From Halorientalis pallida (GTDB lineage: Archaea > Halobacteriota > Halobacteria > Halobacteriales > Haloarculaceae), in NCBI RefSeq assembly GCF_004118325.1, contig NZ_RDFA01000009.1:54900-118899 (forward strand): a stretch of DNA of 64,000 nt, read 5' to 3'. Position 1 is the first letter of the stretch. Each line of letters starts with the position of its first letter. A model generated the notes under the pieces. The model saw only the letters and a list, made by a program, of their open reading frames with translations, was not told the origin of the DNA and made no database searches. Both the position numbers and the translations under genes were made by a program. This document shows positions 9,197 to 17,609 of this stretch, in pieces.

Positions 9197-9281
9197 CCGC
9201 GCGCCGTCGTTCCGTCGGGCCGCCGTGCCCTGTCCGGCGGGTGGCCCGGCACGAAGTTTATGCCGGCCAGGTCCCTAGTCC

Positions 9282-11267
9282 GTGGTAGTTGTGAACGCCC
9301 GTACGAGCGCGCTCGATGCAGTCGTCTTCGGGGTGGACATCCAGAGCGGGGACGTGAGGGGGTCGGCTCCGTCCTACGCGCTGGTCGTCTTCGACGGGGA
9401 GTCCGTCGACCGCGACGTGGTCTCCCGGCGGAAACTCAATCGGCTGATCGACGACCGGGAGCCGGCCATCGTCGCGACGGACAACATGTACGAACTCGCC
9501 GAGAACAAGGACGCCCTGATCCACTTCCTCGGGCAACTCCCCGACGAGACGAAGCTCGTCCAGGTCACCGGCGCGGAGCGGCCGGAACCGCTCTCGCGGG
9601 TCGCCGGCCGGCACAACGTGCCCTACGGCAAGGACCCGATGAAGGAAGCCGAGGCCGCCGCCCGCCTCGCCGCGATGAACGTCGGCCAGGAGGTGTCGGC
9701 CTTCACGAATACCACCCGCGTGAAGGTCGCTCGCGGGCGCTCGACCGGGAAAGGCGGCTGGTCTGAGGACCGCTACACTCGCCGCATCCACGGCGCGGTC
9801 AAGAAGCGGACCCGCGAGGTCGAGTCCGAACTGGACGACGCCGGCCTCGACTACGAGCGGGACGCGACCGAGAAGTACGGCGGCTTTTCCAACGCAATCT
9901 TCGAAGTGGAGGGGCGACCCGCCGACATCCCCGTCTCGGCGCACCGCTCGGGCGACGTGCGTGTCGAGATCGAGCGCGAGCGTCGCGACGGCATCGAGTT
10001 CCAGCCGCTGGTCAAGCGCCGGGATCACGTCATCGTCGGCATCGATCCGGGAACGACGACCGCGGCCGCGGTCGTCGACGTGCACGGCGACGTGCTGGAC
10101 GTGTTCAGTACTCGTACTGCGGACACCGCGGACGTGATCGAGTGGATCATCGAGCGCGGCCGGCCCATCGTCGTCGCCGCCGACGTGGAACCGATGCCCG
10201 AGACCGTCGAGAAGATCCGGCGGAGCTTCGAGGCCGCCGCGTGGGTGCCCGCCCGGGACCTCCCGGTCGACGAGAAGAAACACCGCACCCGCGAGGAGGG
10301 GTACGACGACGACCACCAGCGCGACGCCCTGGCGGCGGCGCTGTCTGCCTTCGACGCCCACGAGGATCAGTTCGAACGTGTCGCCGAGAAGGTGCCGCCC
10401 CAGTTCGACCTCGGCGAGGTGCTGGCCCGCGTCGTCGCCGGCGAGGAGTCCGTCGAGGCGGTGATCTCGGATCTGGAGCGGGACCCCGACGAAGAAGAGG
10501 AGACGACCGAACACACCGCCCGGGAACTCACCGCAGAGGAGAAGAAGATCAAGCGACTCGAAGCGCGGGTCGACCGGCTGGAGGACCACAACGAGGACCT
10601 GAAAGACACCATCGCACGCAAGGACGACCGGATCGAGGAGTACGAACAGGAGCTCTCGGAGGCCCGCCGCGAGGAACGCCGCGAGGCCCGCGAGCGCCGG
10701 GAGATCACCCGGTTGGAGCGGGAGAACGAACGGCTCGAACGGGAACTCGACGAGGAGCGCGAGCGAGTCGAGGAGCTAGAGAACAAACTCGAACGGCTGA
10801 AGTCGCTGTGGAAACTCGACCACTCGAACTTCGCGGACGTGTCGGAGAAACGGGCCGATCTCGTGCCGGTGAAGGTGATCGAGGAGTTCACCAGGGACGC
10901 CATCGAACACGCCGACGAGGCCTACGGACTGGCCGAGGGTGACGTGATCTACCTCCGGGATGGGAGCGGTGCCGGGCGATCGACCGCTCAGCGACTCGCG
11001 AACGTGAACCCGCGGGTCGTCCTGCGGGACGGCGGGCAACTCTCCGACGCCGCCGACGATTTGCTCTTCGAACACGACGTGCCCGTCGGTCCCACCGATG
11101 GCGTGCGGATTCAGGAGGTGGACGAACTCGCGGTGGCCCGCGAGAGCGAGGTCGAGACCGTGATCGACGACTGGGAAGAGCGGGCCGAGGAACGCGAGAA
11201 ACAGAACAACGAGCAGATGGTGGATCGACTGATCAGCGAACACCGGGCGGACCGACCGGAGAGCTAG
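9282..11267 (+). CDS. DUF460 protein: RNase-H-like fold plus long coiled coil
   Basis: A 661-residue archaeal protein of the DUF460/COG2433 family. The N-terminal half contains a RuvC/RNase-H-like fold with VFGVDIQSGD at the start and a second acidic strand IVGIDPGTTTAAAVVD near residue 250, which suggests nuclease ancestry. Residues about 400-520 form a long charged coiled coil (RLEARVDRLEDHNEDLKD and further heptads). The C-terminus is a small alpha/beta domain with HDVPVGPTDGVR. The biochemical role is unproven. The GTG at 9282 is leaderless with tttatg centred about 25 nt upstream, and a GTG at 9291 is the alternative. Its stop overlaps the stop of the convergent small membrane gene by 4 nt. 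Confidence 0.85.
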   Translation: MVVVNARTSALDAVVFGVDIQSGDVRGSAPSYALVVFDGESVDRDVVSRRKLNRLIDDREPAIVATDNMYELAENKDALIHFLGQLPDETKLVQVTGAERPEPLSRVAGRHNVPYGKDPMKEAEAAARLAAMNVGQEVSAFTNTTRVKVARGRSTGKGGWSEDRYTRRIHGAVKKRTREVESELDDAGLDYERDATEKYGGFSNAIFEVEGRPADIPVSAHRSGDVRVEIERERRDGIEFQPLVKRRDHVIVGIDPGTTTAAAVVDVHGDVLDVFSTRTADTADVIEWIIERGRPIVVAADVEPMPETVEKIRRSFEAAAWVPARDLPVDEKKHRTREEGYDDDHQRDALAAALSAFDAHEDQFERVAEKVPPQFDLGEVLARVVAGEESVEAVISDLERDPDEEEETTEHTARELTAEEKKIKRLEARVDRLEDHNEDLKDTIARKDDRIEEYEQELSEARREERREARERREITRLERENERLERELDEERERVEELENKLERLKSLWKLDHSNFADVSEKRADLVPVKVIEEFTRDAIEHADEAYGLAEGDVIYLRDGSGAGRSTAQRLANVNPRVVLRDGGQLSDAADDLLFEHDVPVGPTDGVRIQEVDELAVARESEVETVIDDWEERAEEREKQNNEQMVDRLISEHRADRPES

Positions 11268-11458
11268 GTCACGTCGCCCAGCCCCATCCCGATCGCGCCC
11301 AGTACGGTCGTCACGAATCCGTACGCCACCAGCAACAGCCCGGCGATCGCGAACGCGAAGCCGGCCGCGACGTACAGACTCTCTATCGCGACGACGCCGA
11401 TTCCACCGAGCAGGAGCACCAGCCCCAGAACCCCCGCCGTCCCAATCTTGTCCAGCAT
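11264..11458 (-). CDS. Small two-helix membrane protein
   Basis: A 64-residue protein starting MLDKIGTAGVLGLVLLLGG. It has two hydrophobic segments (about 7-25 and 30-55) separated by a short glycine-containing turn, and almost no soluble part. Similar small DUF-type membrane proteins are widespread in haloarchaea, with no known function. The frame is open further upstream to 11491, but the ATG at 11458 gives a compact start. It converges with the DUF460 gene with a 4-nt overlap of stop codons. Confidence 0.7.
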   Translation of the reverse strand: MLDKIGTAGVLGLVLLLGGIGVVAIESLYVAAGFAFAIAGLLLVAYGFVTTVLGAIGMGLGDVT

Positions 11459-11558
11459 ACACGCCCTTCCCATCTCGGGTAGCTTAAACACGGTGACTCG
11501 GCACGACAGCGCCGACGGCGGCGACTGCGCCGACGAACCCAGCGACGGGAACTGGACA

Positions 11559-11622
11559 CGAATTTATAATTAAAACAGCCAATAAAATTTTAAGGCAAAC
11601 ATATAGAAATTAAGCGAGTACT
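11559..11622 (+). promoter_or_regulatory. A+T-rich promoter island before the surface-protein gene
   Basis: About 60 bp of strongly A+T-rich sequence (aatttataattaaaac, then aataaaattttaagg and catatagaaatt) in a G+C-rich region. At least two TATA-like elements are visible. The one at 11587-11594 (attttaag) lies about 30 nt before the ATG at 11623. The composition suggests a strong or multiply regulated promoter. Confidence 0.55.
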
Positions 11623-13353
11623 ATGGGGGAAATACGGATCGCAGCAGTGGTTGCCGTCGTCGCACTCGGCGTCGCAGTTGTGGGGGTCACGGGTGCAGTC
11701 GGCGGCGGTACTGCGGCAGGGGCCAGCGCGGCGGACGCGTCGCTCGGGACGATACAGACGAACACGACGAACACCACCGATTCGACGAACGAGACTGCCA
11801 CGGGGACCGTCGCCGGGACGGTGACGGACGGCAGTGGCGCGGCGGTGGCGGACGCGACCGTCACGGTCGGGTCGGCGTCGGCGACGACGAACGCGACCGG
11901 GGGGTACGCGGTCACGGTCCCGACAGGGACGTACACGCTCGCGGTGTCGGTCGCCGGCGAGCAGGTTGCCACGCGGTCGGTGAACGTGACGGCGAACGCG
12001 ACGACGACCGCCGACGTGTCCGTCGCGGTGACCACGACCATCCAGGGGACGGTGACCGACACCGACGGCCAGCCGATCAGTTCGGTGTTCGTCGACCTGC
12101 GCCAGCCCGGCGGGTTCGCGGACACGGCCGGGTTCCCCGACGAGTACGTGGCTCGCACGCAACCGGACGCAGACGGGCGATACCAGCTCTCGGTCGACCC
12201 GGGTGAGTACGACCTCGGAGCCGGCAGCGTCGAGTACGAACTCGGCGTGGCGAACGTCTCGCTCTCGCCGGGTGAGACGCTGACCCGGAACTTCACGCTC
12301 GACCGGGCCGACGGCGGGATCGCTGGGACTGTCACCGACGAGAGCGGGGCGCCGATCCCGAACGCGACCGTGACGACGCTGAACGGCACGGCGTCCGCCT
12401 CGACCGGTGCTGACGGGACCTTCGATCTCACGATGGCGGAAGGCACGTACACGGTCGTCGTCGACGCCGACGGCTACCAGCCCACCACCAGCGAGGTCAC
12501 CGTGCAAGCGGGGCAGACCGCGGAGATCGACGTCGCGCTCACCGAACGGAACGCGTCCCAGGCACCGCTCGTGGTCGCGATCACCGACACGTCCAGCCCG
12601 GTCGCGCCGGGTGGAACGGTCGCCGTCGACGCGTCGCTGACCAACCAGCGTGAGGAGACGGTCAGCCAGTCCGTGTCGCTCGTCGTCGACGGGACGACCG
12701 TCGACGACACGTTCGTCTCGGTGCCCGCCGGTGCGAGCCAGTCGGTCACGCTCGTGTGGACGGCCCGCTCCGACACCGACGGGAGTTACACGGCGACCGT
12801 CCAGAGCGGCGACGCGGCCGCCTCGACCGTCCTCACCGTCGATCCGTCGTTGAACACCTCCGACGGGGGTGGAACCGACGACGGGTCCGACAACGACACC
12901 GGCGACTCCGGGCCGACGTTCGGGACCGGCAACGATTCGGACGGTTCGGACTCGACGTTCGAACCGGGCAACGACTCGACCGACTCCGACCCGACGTTCG
13001 AGGCAGGCAACGATTCCAGCGGCGATCTGTTCGCGGGGATCGGGAACGACACGAGCCAACCGTTCGGCGGGTTCGAGACGAACGGCTCGGGTGCGCCGAC
13101 GTTCGAGTTCGACACCGAGACCGGCGGCTCGGGCTTCGACTTCGAGACCGACTCGGGCGGACCGGCCTTCGAGTTCGGCAACGACACCGGCGACTCCGGG
13201 TTCGGGTTCGAGACCCGGTCGGGCGCGCCGACGTTCGAGTTCGGTAACGAGACCGGCGGGTCCGGATTCGACTTCGGGACCGACTCGGGTGGCGCGGACT
13301 TCGCGTTCGACACCGACTCGGACGCACCGACGTTCGACTTCCCGTCGGACTAG
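11623..13353 (+). CDS. Large secreted protein with carboxypeptidase-regulatory-like repeats and FG-like tail
   Basis: 576 residues. A signal peptide lies at about 5-38 (IAAVVAVVALGVAVVGVTGA), followed by an Asn/Thr-rich linker with N-glycosylation sequons. Three carboxypeptidase-regulatory-like beta-sandwich domains follow, each with a GTVTD opening: ATGTVAGTVTDGSG, IQGTVTDTDGQP and GIAGTVTDESGAP. A CARDB-like domain (about 310-405) follows. The last 170 residues are a degenerate tandem repeat of acidic Gly/Ser/Asp with regularly placed phenylalanines, such as APTFEFGNETGGSGFDFG. No PGF-CTERM or LPXTG-like anchor is visible at the end (FDFPSD), so it may be released or held by the tail. Likely a cell-surface or adhesion protein. 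The substrate is unknown. Confidence 0.78.
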   Translation: MGEIRIAAVVAVVALGVAVVGVTGAVGGGTAAGASAADASLGTIQTNTTNTTDSTNETATGTVAGTVTDGSGAAVADATVTVGSASATTNATGGYAVTVPTGTYTLAVSVAGEQVATRSVNVTANATTTADVSVAVTTTIQGTVTDTDGQPISSVFVDLRQPGGFADTAGFPDEYVARTQPDADGRYQLSVDPGEYDLGAGSVEYELGVANVSLSPGETLTRNFTLDRADGGIAGTVTDESGAPIPNATVTTLNGTASASTGADGTFDLTMAEGTYTVVVDADGYQPTTSEVTVQAGQTAEIDVALTERNASQAPLVVAITDTSSPVAPGGTVAVDASLTNQREETVSQSVSLVVDGTTVDDTFVSVPAGASQSVTLVWTARSDTDGSYTATVQSGDAAASTVLTVDPSLNTSDGGGTDDGSDNDTGDSGPTFGTGNDSDGSDSTFEPGNDSTDSDPTFEAGNDSSGDLFAGIGNDTSQPFGGFETNGSGAPTFEFDTETGGSGFDFETDSGGPAFEFGNDTGDSGFGFETRSGAPTFEFGNETGGSGFDFGTDSGGADFAFDTDSDAPTFDFPSD

Positions 13354-13395
13354 GCGGGAACTCGTTTTCGTGACGGAAGGTGGACGCAGAAACCG

Positions 13396-14463
13396 TTAGA
13401 ACTCGTTGCAGACGGGGATGCCGACGGTCTCGTAGTTCCCCATGTTCCCGATCACGTCCGGCACTTCTTCGAGGGAGACGGTCTCGGTGACGATCTGTCC
13501 GGGGTCGATCTTGCCGCGGGACATCATGCGGAAGATCTGGTCGTACTCGTTCGGGGGCATGCCGAAGGAGCCGTAGAACTCGCGCTCGTCCATGACCATG
13601 TTGTCGACCGGCAGTTCGACGTTCCCGTCGTTCTCACCGGTCGTGAGGCCGATCTGGAGGTGCTGACCGGCCTTCCCGAGGGAGTTGACCGCGTTCTTGC
13701 AGGTTTCGGCGACGCCCAGCGCGTCCACGGCCACGTCGACGCCGTGGGAGGACTCGGTGTGGGCCTTGACCGCCTGGGGCGTGTCCTTGACCTCGGTGGC
13801 GTTGATGATCTCGTCGGCGCCGAGTTCCTCGGCGGCCCAGAGCTGTTCGTCCTTGATGTCGACGGCGATCACGTTGGCACCGAGCGCGTCGGCGATGTGG
13901 ACCGCCGAGAGCCCCACGCCACCACAACCGTGGACGGCCACCCAGTCGCCGGGCGTGACGTCGACGCGGCTGACCAGGCCGTGGAACGCGGTGGCGAACC
14001 GACAGCCCAGCCCGGCGACGTTGACGGGCTCGACGTCGTCGGGGAGTTTCACGACGTTGTGGTCGGCCTCCCGGACGGGGAACCGCTCGGCGAAGGCCCC
14101 GGGGGCCATCTGGAGGAAGCCCAGCGGGACCATCCGGTCACAGATGTTCCCGCGACCGTCACGGCAGTGCTGACAGGTGCCGTCCGAGAGGTTGAACGGG
14201 ACGGTCACCATGTCGCCCTCGCGGAACCGCTCGACGTTGTCCCCCACCTCGACGACGCGGCCGGCCGGTTCGTGGCCGAAGACCAGCCCCTCCGTCGGGA
14301 CCACGCCGATGTGCCCCCAGTCCCCCTTCCAGGCGTGCCAGTCGCTCCGGCAGATCCCGCAGGCCTCTGTCTCGACGACCACCTGATCCTCGTCGGCCGT
14401 CGGCTCCTCGACGTCCTGAATCTCAAGGGGCTCCTCTACCCCCTGAAAGACTGCTGCTTTCAT
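13396..14463 (-). CDS. adh: Zinc-dependent alcohol dehydrogenase (MDR family)
   Basis: A 355-residue medium-chain dehydrogenase. The catalytic zinc site is visible as CGICRSDWHAWKG and GHEPAGRVVEVG, and the nucleotide site as VHGCGGVGLSAVHIADALGA. The structural zinc lobe reads DGTCQHCRDGRGNIC, with three clear cysteines instead of four, so one ligand may be replaced. The substrate cannot be told. It resembles haloarchaeal alcohol dehydrogenases used for small alcohols. The ATG at 14463 is leaderless behind tttatta, about 26 nt upstream. It is transcribed away from eIF1A and converges with the surface-protein gene, leaving 42 nt between stops. Confidence 0.87.
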   Translation of the reverse strand: MKAAVFQGVEEPLEIQDVEEPTADEDQVVVETEACGICRSDWHAWKGDWGHIGVVPTEGLVFGHEPAGRVVEVGDNVERFREGDMVTVPFNLSDGTCQHCRDGRGNICDRMVPLGFLQMAPGAFAERFPVREADHNVVKLPDDVEPVNVAGLGCRFATAFHGLVSRVDVTPGDWVAVHGCGGVGLSAVHIADALGANVIAVDIKDEQLWAAEELGADEIINATEVKDTPQAVKAHTESSHGVDVAVDALGVAETCKNAVNSLGKAGQHLQIGLTTGENDGNVELPVDNMVMDEREFYGSFGMPPNEYDQIFRMMSRGKIDPGQIVTETVSLEEVPDVIGNMGNYETVGIPVCNEF

Positions 14464-14569
14464 ACAGCCCCTATCAATAGAGACTCCGTAATAAAACATT
14501 GGTAGGCCTTTTCATACCCCCAATTTTTGAGGTCTGCCCGGTTATATGGGGCCGTAGTTCATGGGGTGT

Positions 14570-14619
14570 GGTATCACGCGTTCGGGGCTGGGATCGCCGA
14601 GCCCACGGGCGTCGTGACC
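14570..14619 (+). ncRNA. Possible small structured RNA (unverified)
   Basis: A TATA-like ttatat at 14542-14547 would start transcription near 14570, exactly where a long fold begins. GGT and CACG (14570-14578, with an AT bulge) pair with CGTGACC (14613-14619). Inside, GGGCT pairs with AGCCC around 14585-14604. The sequence just before resembles the 5' part of a tRNA, but there is no T arm or matching acceptor strand. It lies between the divergent adh and eIF1A genes. The prediction rests on sequence alone. Confidence 0.25.
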
Positions 14620-14669
14620 GCCTCTCAATCTTGAAAAACTTAAACCGTCTGCCCGCCGAAGGGGCGACT

Positions 14670-14957
14670 ATGAGCGACAACGAGGGACGCAAAGACCTCC
14701 GGATGCCCGACGACGACGAGGTCTTTGCGGTCGTTACGAACATGCTCGGTGCGAACCGGGTACGCGTCAGGTGTATGGACGGTGTCGAACGCACAGCGCG
14801 CATCCCTGGAAAGATGCAGAAACGCATCTGGATCCGTGAAGACGACGTGGTGCTGGTCGAACCGTGGGACTGGCAGGACGAGAAGGCGGACATCACGTGG
14901 CGCTACGAGAAACAGGAAGCCGACCAGCTTCGACAGGAGGGCCACATCCAAGAGTGA
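14670..14957 (+). CDS. eif1A: Translation initiation factor eIF1A
   Basis: A 95-residue archaeal aIF1A with the S1/OB-fold core [37 protein letters not shown] and [16 protein letters not shown]. It binds the small ribosomal subunit A site and assists start-codon selection. The ATG at 14670 follows a TATA (aacttaaac, about 14638-14646) by about 28 nt, so the leader is only a few nt and the long upstream frame is not coding. RIO1 kinase and then the Dim2 KH protein follow, so the neighbourhood is devoted to small-subunit biogenesis and initiation. Confidence 0.97.
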   Translation: MSDNEGRKDLRMPDDDEVFAVVTNMLGANRVRVRCMDGVERTARIPGKMQKRIWIREDDVVLVEPWDWQDEKADITWRYEKQEADQLRQEGHIQE

Positions 14958-15021
14958 CCTCCGAACCCGCCGAGTGGCTCATCGGGAGGACACGCGGCTA
15001 CGACGGTGACGGGGTGGTCCG

Positions 15022-15906
15022 GTGACCACCGAGTTCGACCTCGTCGACACCGACGACGTGGACTCACCCGGCGACGAGTGGGAGGAGATCGACGTCGCCG
15101 ACACCGAAGCCGACCGCATCGCCCGGAGTCGCGACCGGGAGTTCAGTCAGTTCCGCGAGCGAATCAAGGACGCCGACCAGTTCAAGGTCGAAGCTTCAGT
15201 TTTCGACGACGCGACCTTCGGTGCCCTCTACAAACTCGTCCAGGACGGCCACATCGACGCCTTCGGCGGGCCGATCTCGACGGGCAAGGAAGCCAACGTC
15301 TACTCGGCGCTGGGCGGCCGGGCGGCCGCCGACACGCTGGACACCGCGGAGTCGCCCGAGGTCGCCGTCAAGGTCTACCGGATCAACGCCTCCGACTTCC
15401 GGGACATGCGGGGCTACCTCGACGGCGATCCCCGGTTCGACGGCATCGGCTCGAAAAAGAGCGACATCGTCAAGGCGTGGGTCCGCAAGGAGTTCGCCAA
15501 CCTCGAACGCGCGCGGAAAGCCGGCGTCCGGGTCCCCGAACCCATCGCCGTCGAGCGCAACGTCCTCGTGATGGAACTGCTGGGGATCGACGAGGGCCGC
15601 GCGAAACGGCTGGCCGAGGTCCACGTCGAGAACCCCGAGACCGCCTTCGAGGTCGTCCGGGAGTACATGCGCCGCCTCCACAGCGCCGGACTGGTCCACG
15701 GCGACCTCTCGGAGTACAACATCATCCTCCACGGCGAGGAACTGGTCGTCATCGACCTGGGCCAGGCGGTCACCGTCCACCACCCCAACAGCCGTGACTT
15801 CCTCGAACGGGACTGCCACAACGTCGCCGCGTTCTTCCGCCGGCAGGGGCTGGAGGTCGGGGACGACGAGCTGCTGGCGTTCGTGACGGCCGGCGAGGAC
15901 GACTGA
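15022..15906 (+). CDS. rio1: RIO1-type serine protein kinase
   Basis: A 294-residue atypical kinase needed for late 40S/30S-type subunit maturation. It has the P-loop region ISTGKEANVYSAL near 88, the catalytic loop LVHGDLSEYNII near 230 and the metal-binding VVIDLGQAV near 246. The first 55 residues are an acidic haloarchaeal extension. The start is a GTG at 15022, 64 nt after eIF1A, and the spacing suggests one operon. It converges with the oxidoreductase gene, with only one base between stops. Confidence 0.94.
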   Translation: MTTEFDLVDTDDVDSPGDEWEEIDVADTEADRIARSRDREFSQFRERIKDADQFKVEASVFDDATFGALYKLVQDGHIDAFGGPISTGKEANVYSALGGRAAADTLDTAESPEVAVKVYRINASDFRDMRGYLDGDPRFDGIGSKKSDIVKAWVRKEFANLERARKAGVRVPEPIAVERNVLVMELLGIDEGRAKRLAEVHVENPETAFEVVREYMRRLHSAGLVHGDLSEYNIILHGEELVVIDLGQAVTVHHPNSRDFLERDCHNVAAFFRRQGLEVGDDELLAFVTAGEDD

Positions 15907-15907
15907 G

Positions 15908-16858
15908 CTACCGGATCTCGGGCAGCACTTCGTCCGCGTAGGTCTCGAAGAACCCGTCCACGTCCGCGCCGACCTGATGGACCACGACGTGGTCGAACCC
16001 CGCGTCCGCGAACTCCTCGACGGTCTCGACGTGGGTCGTCGGATCGGGATCGGTGACGGTACTGCCCTCCGCGATGTCATCTTTTTCGACCGCCTCGCTG
16101 GCCTGCCGGAAGTGGACCGGCGTCGCCAGTTCCGAGGCGAGATCGCCGGGCAGGGCAGTGTTGGGCCAGCGCTCGTAGGCGTCCGCGACGGCCTCGGTCT
16201 CGGCGTAGGAGATCGTCAGCTGGGTGTAGGCCGGCCCCTCGCCCCCTTCGTCGTGGAACCGCTGGAGGGTGGTCTCCCGCGGGCCGACGGTGTAGAACCC
16301 GTCCCCGATGTCGGCGGCCAGCCTCGCGGCCTTCGGGCCGTACGCGGAGACGTAGACCGGGGGCGGATCGTCGGGCAGGGTGAACAATCGGGCGTTCTCG
16401 ACGGTGTAGTGGGTGCCGTGGTGGGTGCTCTCCTCGCCGCGACAGAGCGCCCGGATGACCCGGACGGCTTCGTCGAGCATTTCGTGGCGAACGGTCGCCG
16501 GGGGCCAGTAGTCCCCGACGACGTGTTCGTTGAGTCGCTCGCCGGCGCCGACGCCGAAGCAGAACCGCTCCCCGAGTCGGTCGGCAGCGGTCGCGGTCGC
16601 CTGCGCGAGGATCGCGGGGTGGTAGCGCTGGATCGGGCAGGTGACGCCCGTCCCGACGTCGATCTCGTCGGTCGCTTCGGCGACCCCACCCAGCACCGTC
16701 CAGGCGAAGGGGCTCTCCCCCTGTTCGGGGAGCCAGGGGTGGAAGTGATCGGAGAGGGCGACGAAGTCGAAGCCGGCGGCCTCCGCCGGCCGTGCCTGCG
16801 CGATCAACTCGTCGGGGCCGTGGAGTTCGCTCGACAGCGCGAAGCCAACCGCGGTCAC
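15908..16858 (-). CDS. F420-dependent LLM-class oxidoreductase (TIGR03557 type)
   Basis: 316 residues with a TIM-barrel luciferase-like fold. The N-terminus MTAVGFALSSELHGPDELI, the SDHFHPWLPEQGESPFAW segment and the GVGAGERLNEHVVGDYWPP segment are characteristic of F420-dependent glucose-6-phosphate-dehydrogenase-like oxidoreductases in actinobacteria and haloarchaea. The true substrate in haloarchaea is not known. The start is a GTG at 16858. The gene is transcribed opposite to RIO1 and Dim2 and interrupts that otherwise co-directional pair. About 195 nt of divergent promoter sequence separates it from Dim2. Confidence 0.87.
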   Translation of the reverse strand: MTAVGFALSSELHGPDELIAQARPAEAAGFDFVALSDHFHPWLPEQGESPFAWTVLGGVAEATDEIDVGTGVTCPIQRYHPAILAQATATAADRLGERFCFGVGAGERLNEHVVGDYWPPATVRHEMLDEAVRVIRALCRGEESTHHGTHYTVENARLFTLPDDPPPVYVSAYGPKAARLAADIGDGFYTVGPRETTLQRFHDEGGEGPAYTQLTISYAETEAVADAYERWPNTALPGDLASELATPVHFRQASEAVEKDDIAEGSTVTDPDPTTHVETVEEFADAGFDHVVVHQVGADVDGFFETYADEVLPEIR

Positions 16859-17055
16859 GGTCGATCACGCCGCATGGTGAACACACCGTCGGTCGCCGCG
16901 TCCATAACCTCGGGCCCGGCACGTGCAACGCAGTGGCCGGATCGTCTCGTCAGCGGTCGACACGGCGGTACAGGGACGGCCGGCGACCGGGCGGCTCAGT
17001 GACGCCCACCGTGCGAAGCCTTAAAACCACGCGGTGCCGTAGTGGCGAGCATATT

Positions 17056-17604
17056 ATGCAGCACGTGAAGATACCGCAGGACCGCATCGGCGTGCTCATC
17101 GGCGAGGGTGGGGAGACGATGCGCGAGATCGAAGAGCGCGCGGAGGTGCGACTCGACATCGACTCCGAGAGTGGCTCGGTAAAAGTCGAGACGGTCGGCG
17201 ACCCCATCGTGGGGCTGAACGGCCCGGACATCGTGAAGGCCATCGGCCGTGGGTTCGCCCCCGAGGACGCACTGGAACTGCTCGAGGACGACCTGATGAT
17301 GTTCGACGTGGTCGATCTCAAGGCCGCCTCCCGGAACAAGAAAGACATGCGGCGGAAGAAGGGCCGCCTCATCGGTGAGGACGGCCGGACGCGGGAGCTG
17401 ATGGAGGAACTGTCCGGCGCGGCCGTCGTCATCTACGGCTCCACGCTGTCGATCATCGGCGAACCCGAGCAGGTCGACACCGTCCGGGAGGCCGCCGAGA
17501 TGATCCTCGACGGCGCGCCCCACGGCTCGGTCTACTCGTTCCTGGAGCGTCGCCACAACGAGATGAAACAGAAGGGCATGGAGTACCACCAGTTCACGGG
17601 CTGA
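17056..17604 (+). CDS. dim2: KH-domain ribosome-biogenesis protein Dim2/Pno1
   Basis: 182 residues with two KH domains carrying the GxxG loops VLIGEGGETMREIE (about residue 13) and RLIGEDGRTRELMEEL (about 103). The end GSVYSFLERRHNEMKQKG is typical of archaeal Dim2/Pno1. It binds the 3' end of pre-16S rRNA and works with RIO1 and the Nob1 nuclease. In archaea it also interacts with aIF2alpha. The ATG at 17056 lies about 30 nt after a TATA (ccttaaaac). It converges with the permease, and the expected permease stop lies 6 nt beyond its own. Confidence 0.94.
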   Translation: MQHVKIPQDRIGVLIGEGGETMREIEERAEVRLDIDSESGSVKVETVGDPIVGLNGPDIVKAIGRGFAPEDALELLEDDLMMFDVVDLKAASRNKKDMRRKKGRLIGEDGRTRELMEELSGAAVVIYGSTLSIIGEPEQVDTVREAAEMILDGAPHGSVYSFLERRHNEMKQKGMEYHQFTG

Positions 17605-17609
17605 CCGTT

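Noticed and set aside
11590..13059. Minus-strand ORF of 489 codons opposite the repeat surface protein
   Set aside because: Arg/Val/Gly-rich shadow frame. The plus strand has a signal peptide and defined beta-sandwich repeats.
14548..14625. tRNA gene suggested by gggccgtagttcatgg and a following stem
   Set aside because: There is no T-arm consensus (ggttcaaatcc type), no matching 3' acceptor strand and no plausible anticodon loop. Only a possible structured RNA is kept, at low confidence.
16996..17604. C-terminal extension of the permease as coding sequence
   Set aside because: It is antisense to dim2 and has no membrane character. The neighbouring frame offers a natural end at 17610.
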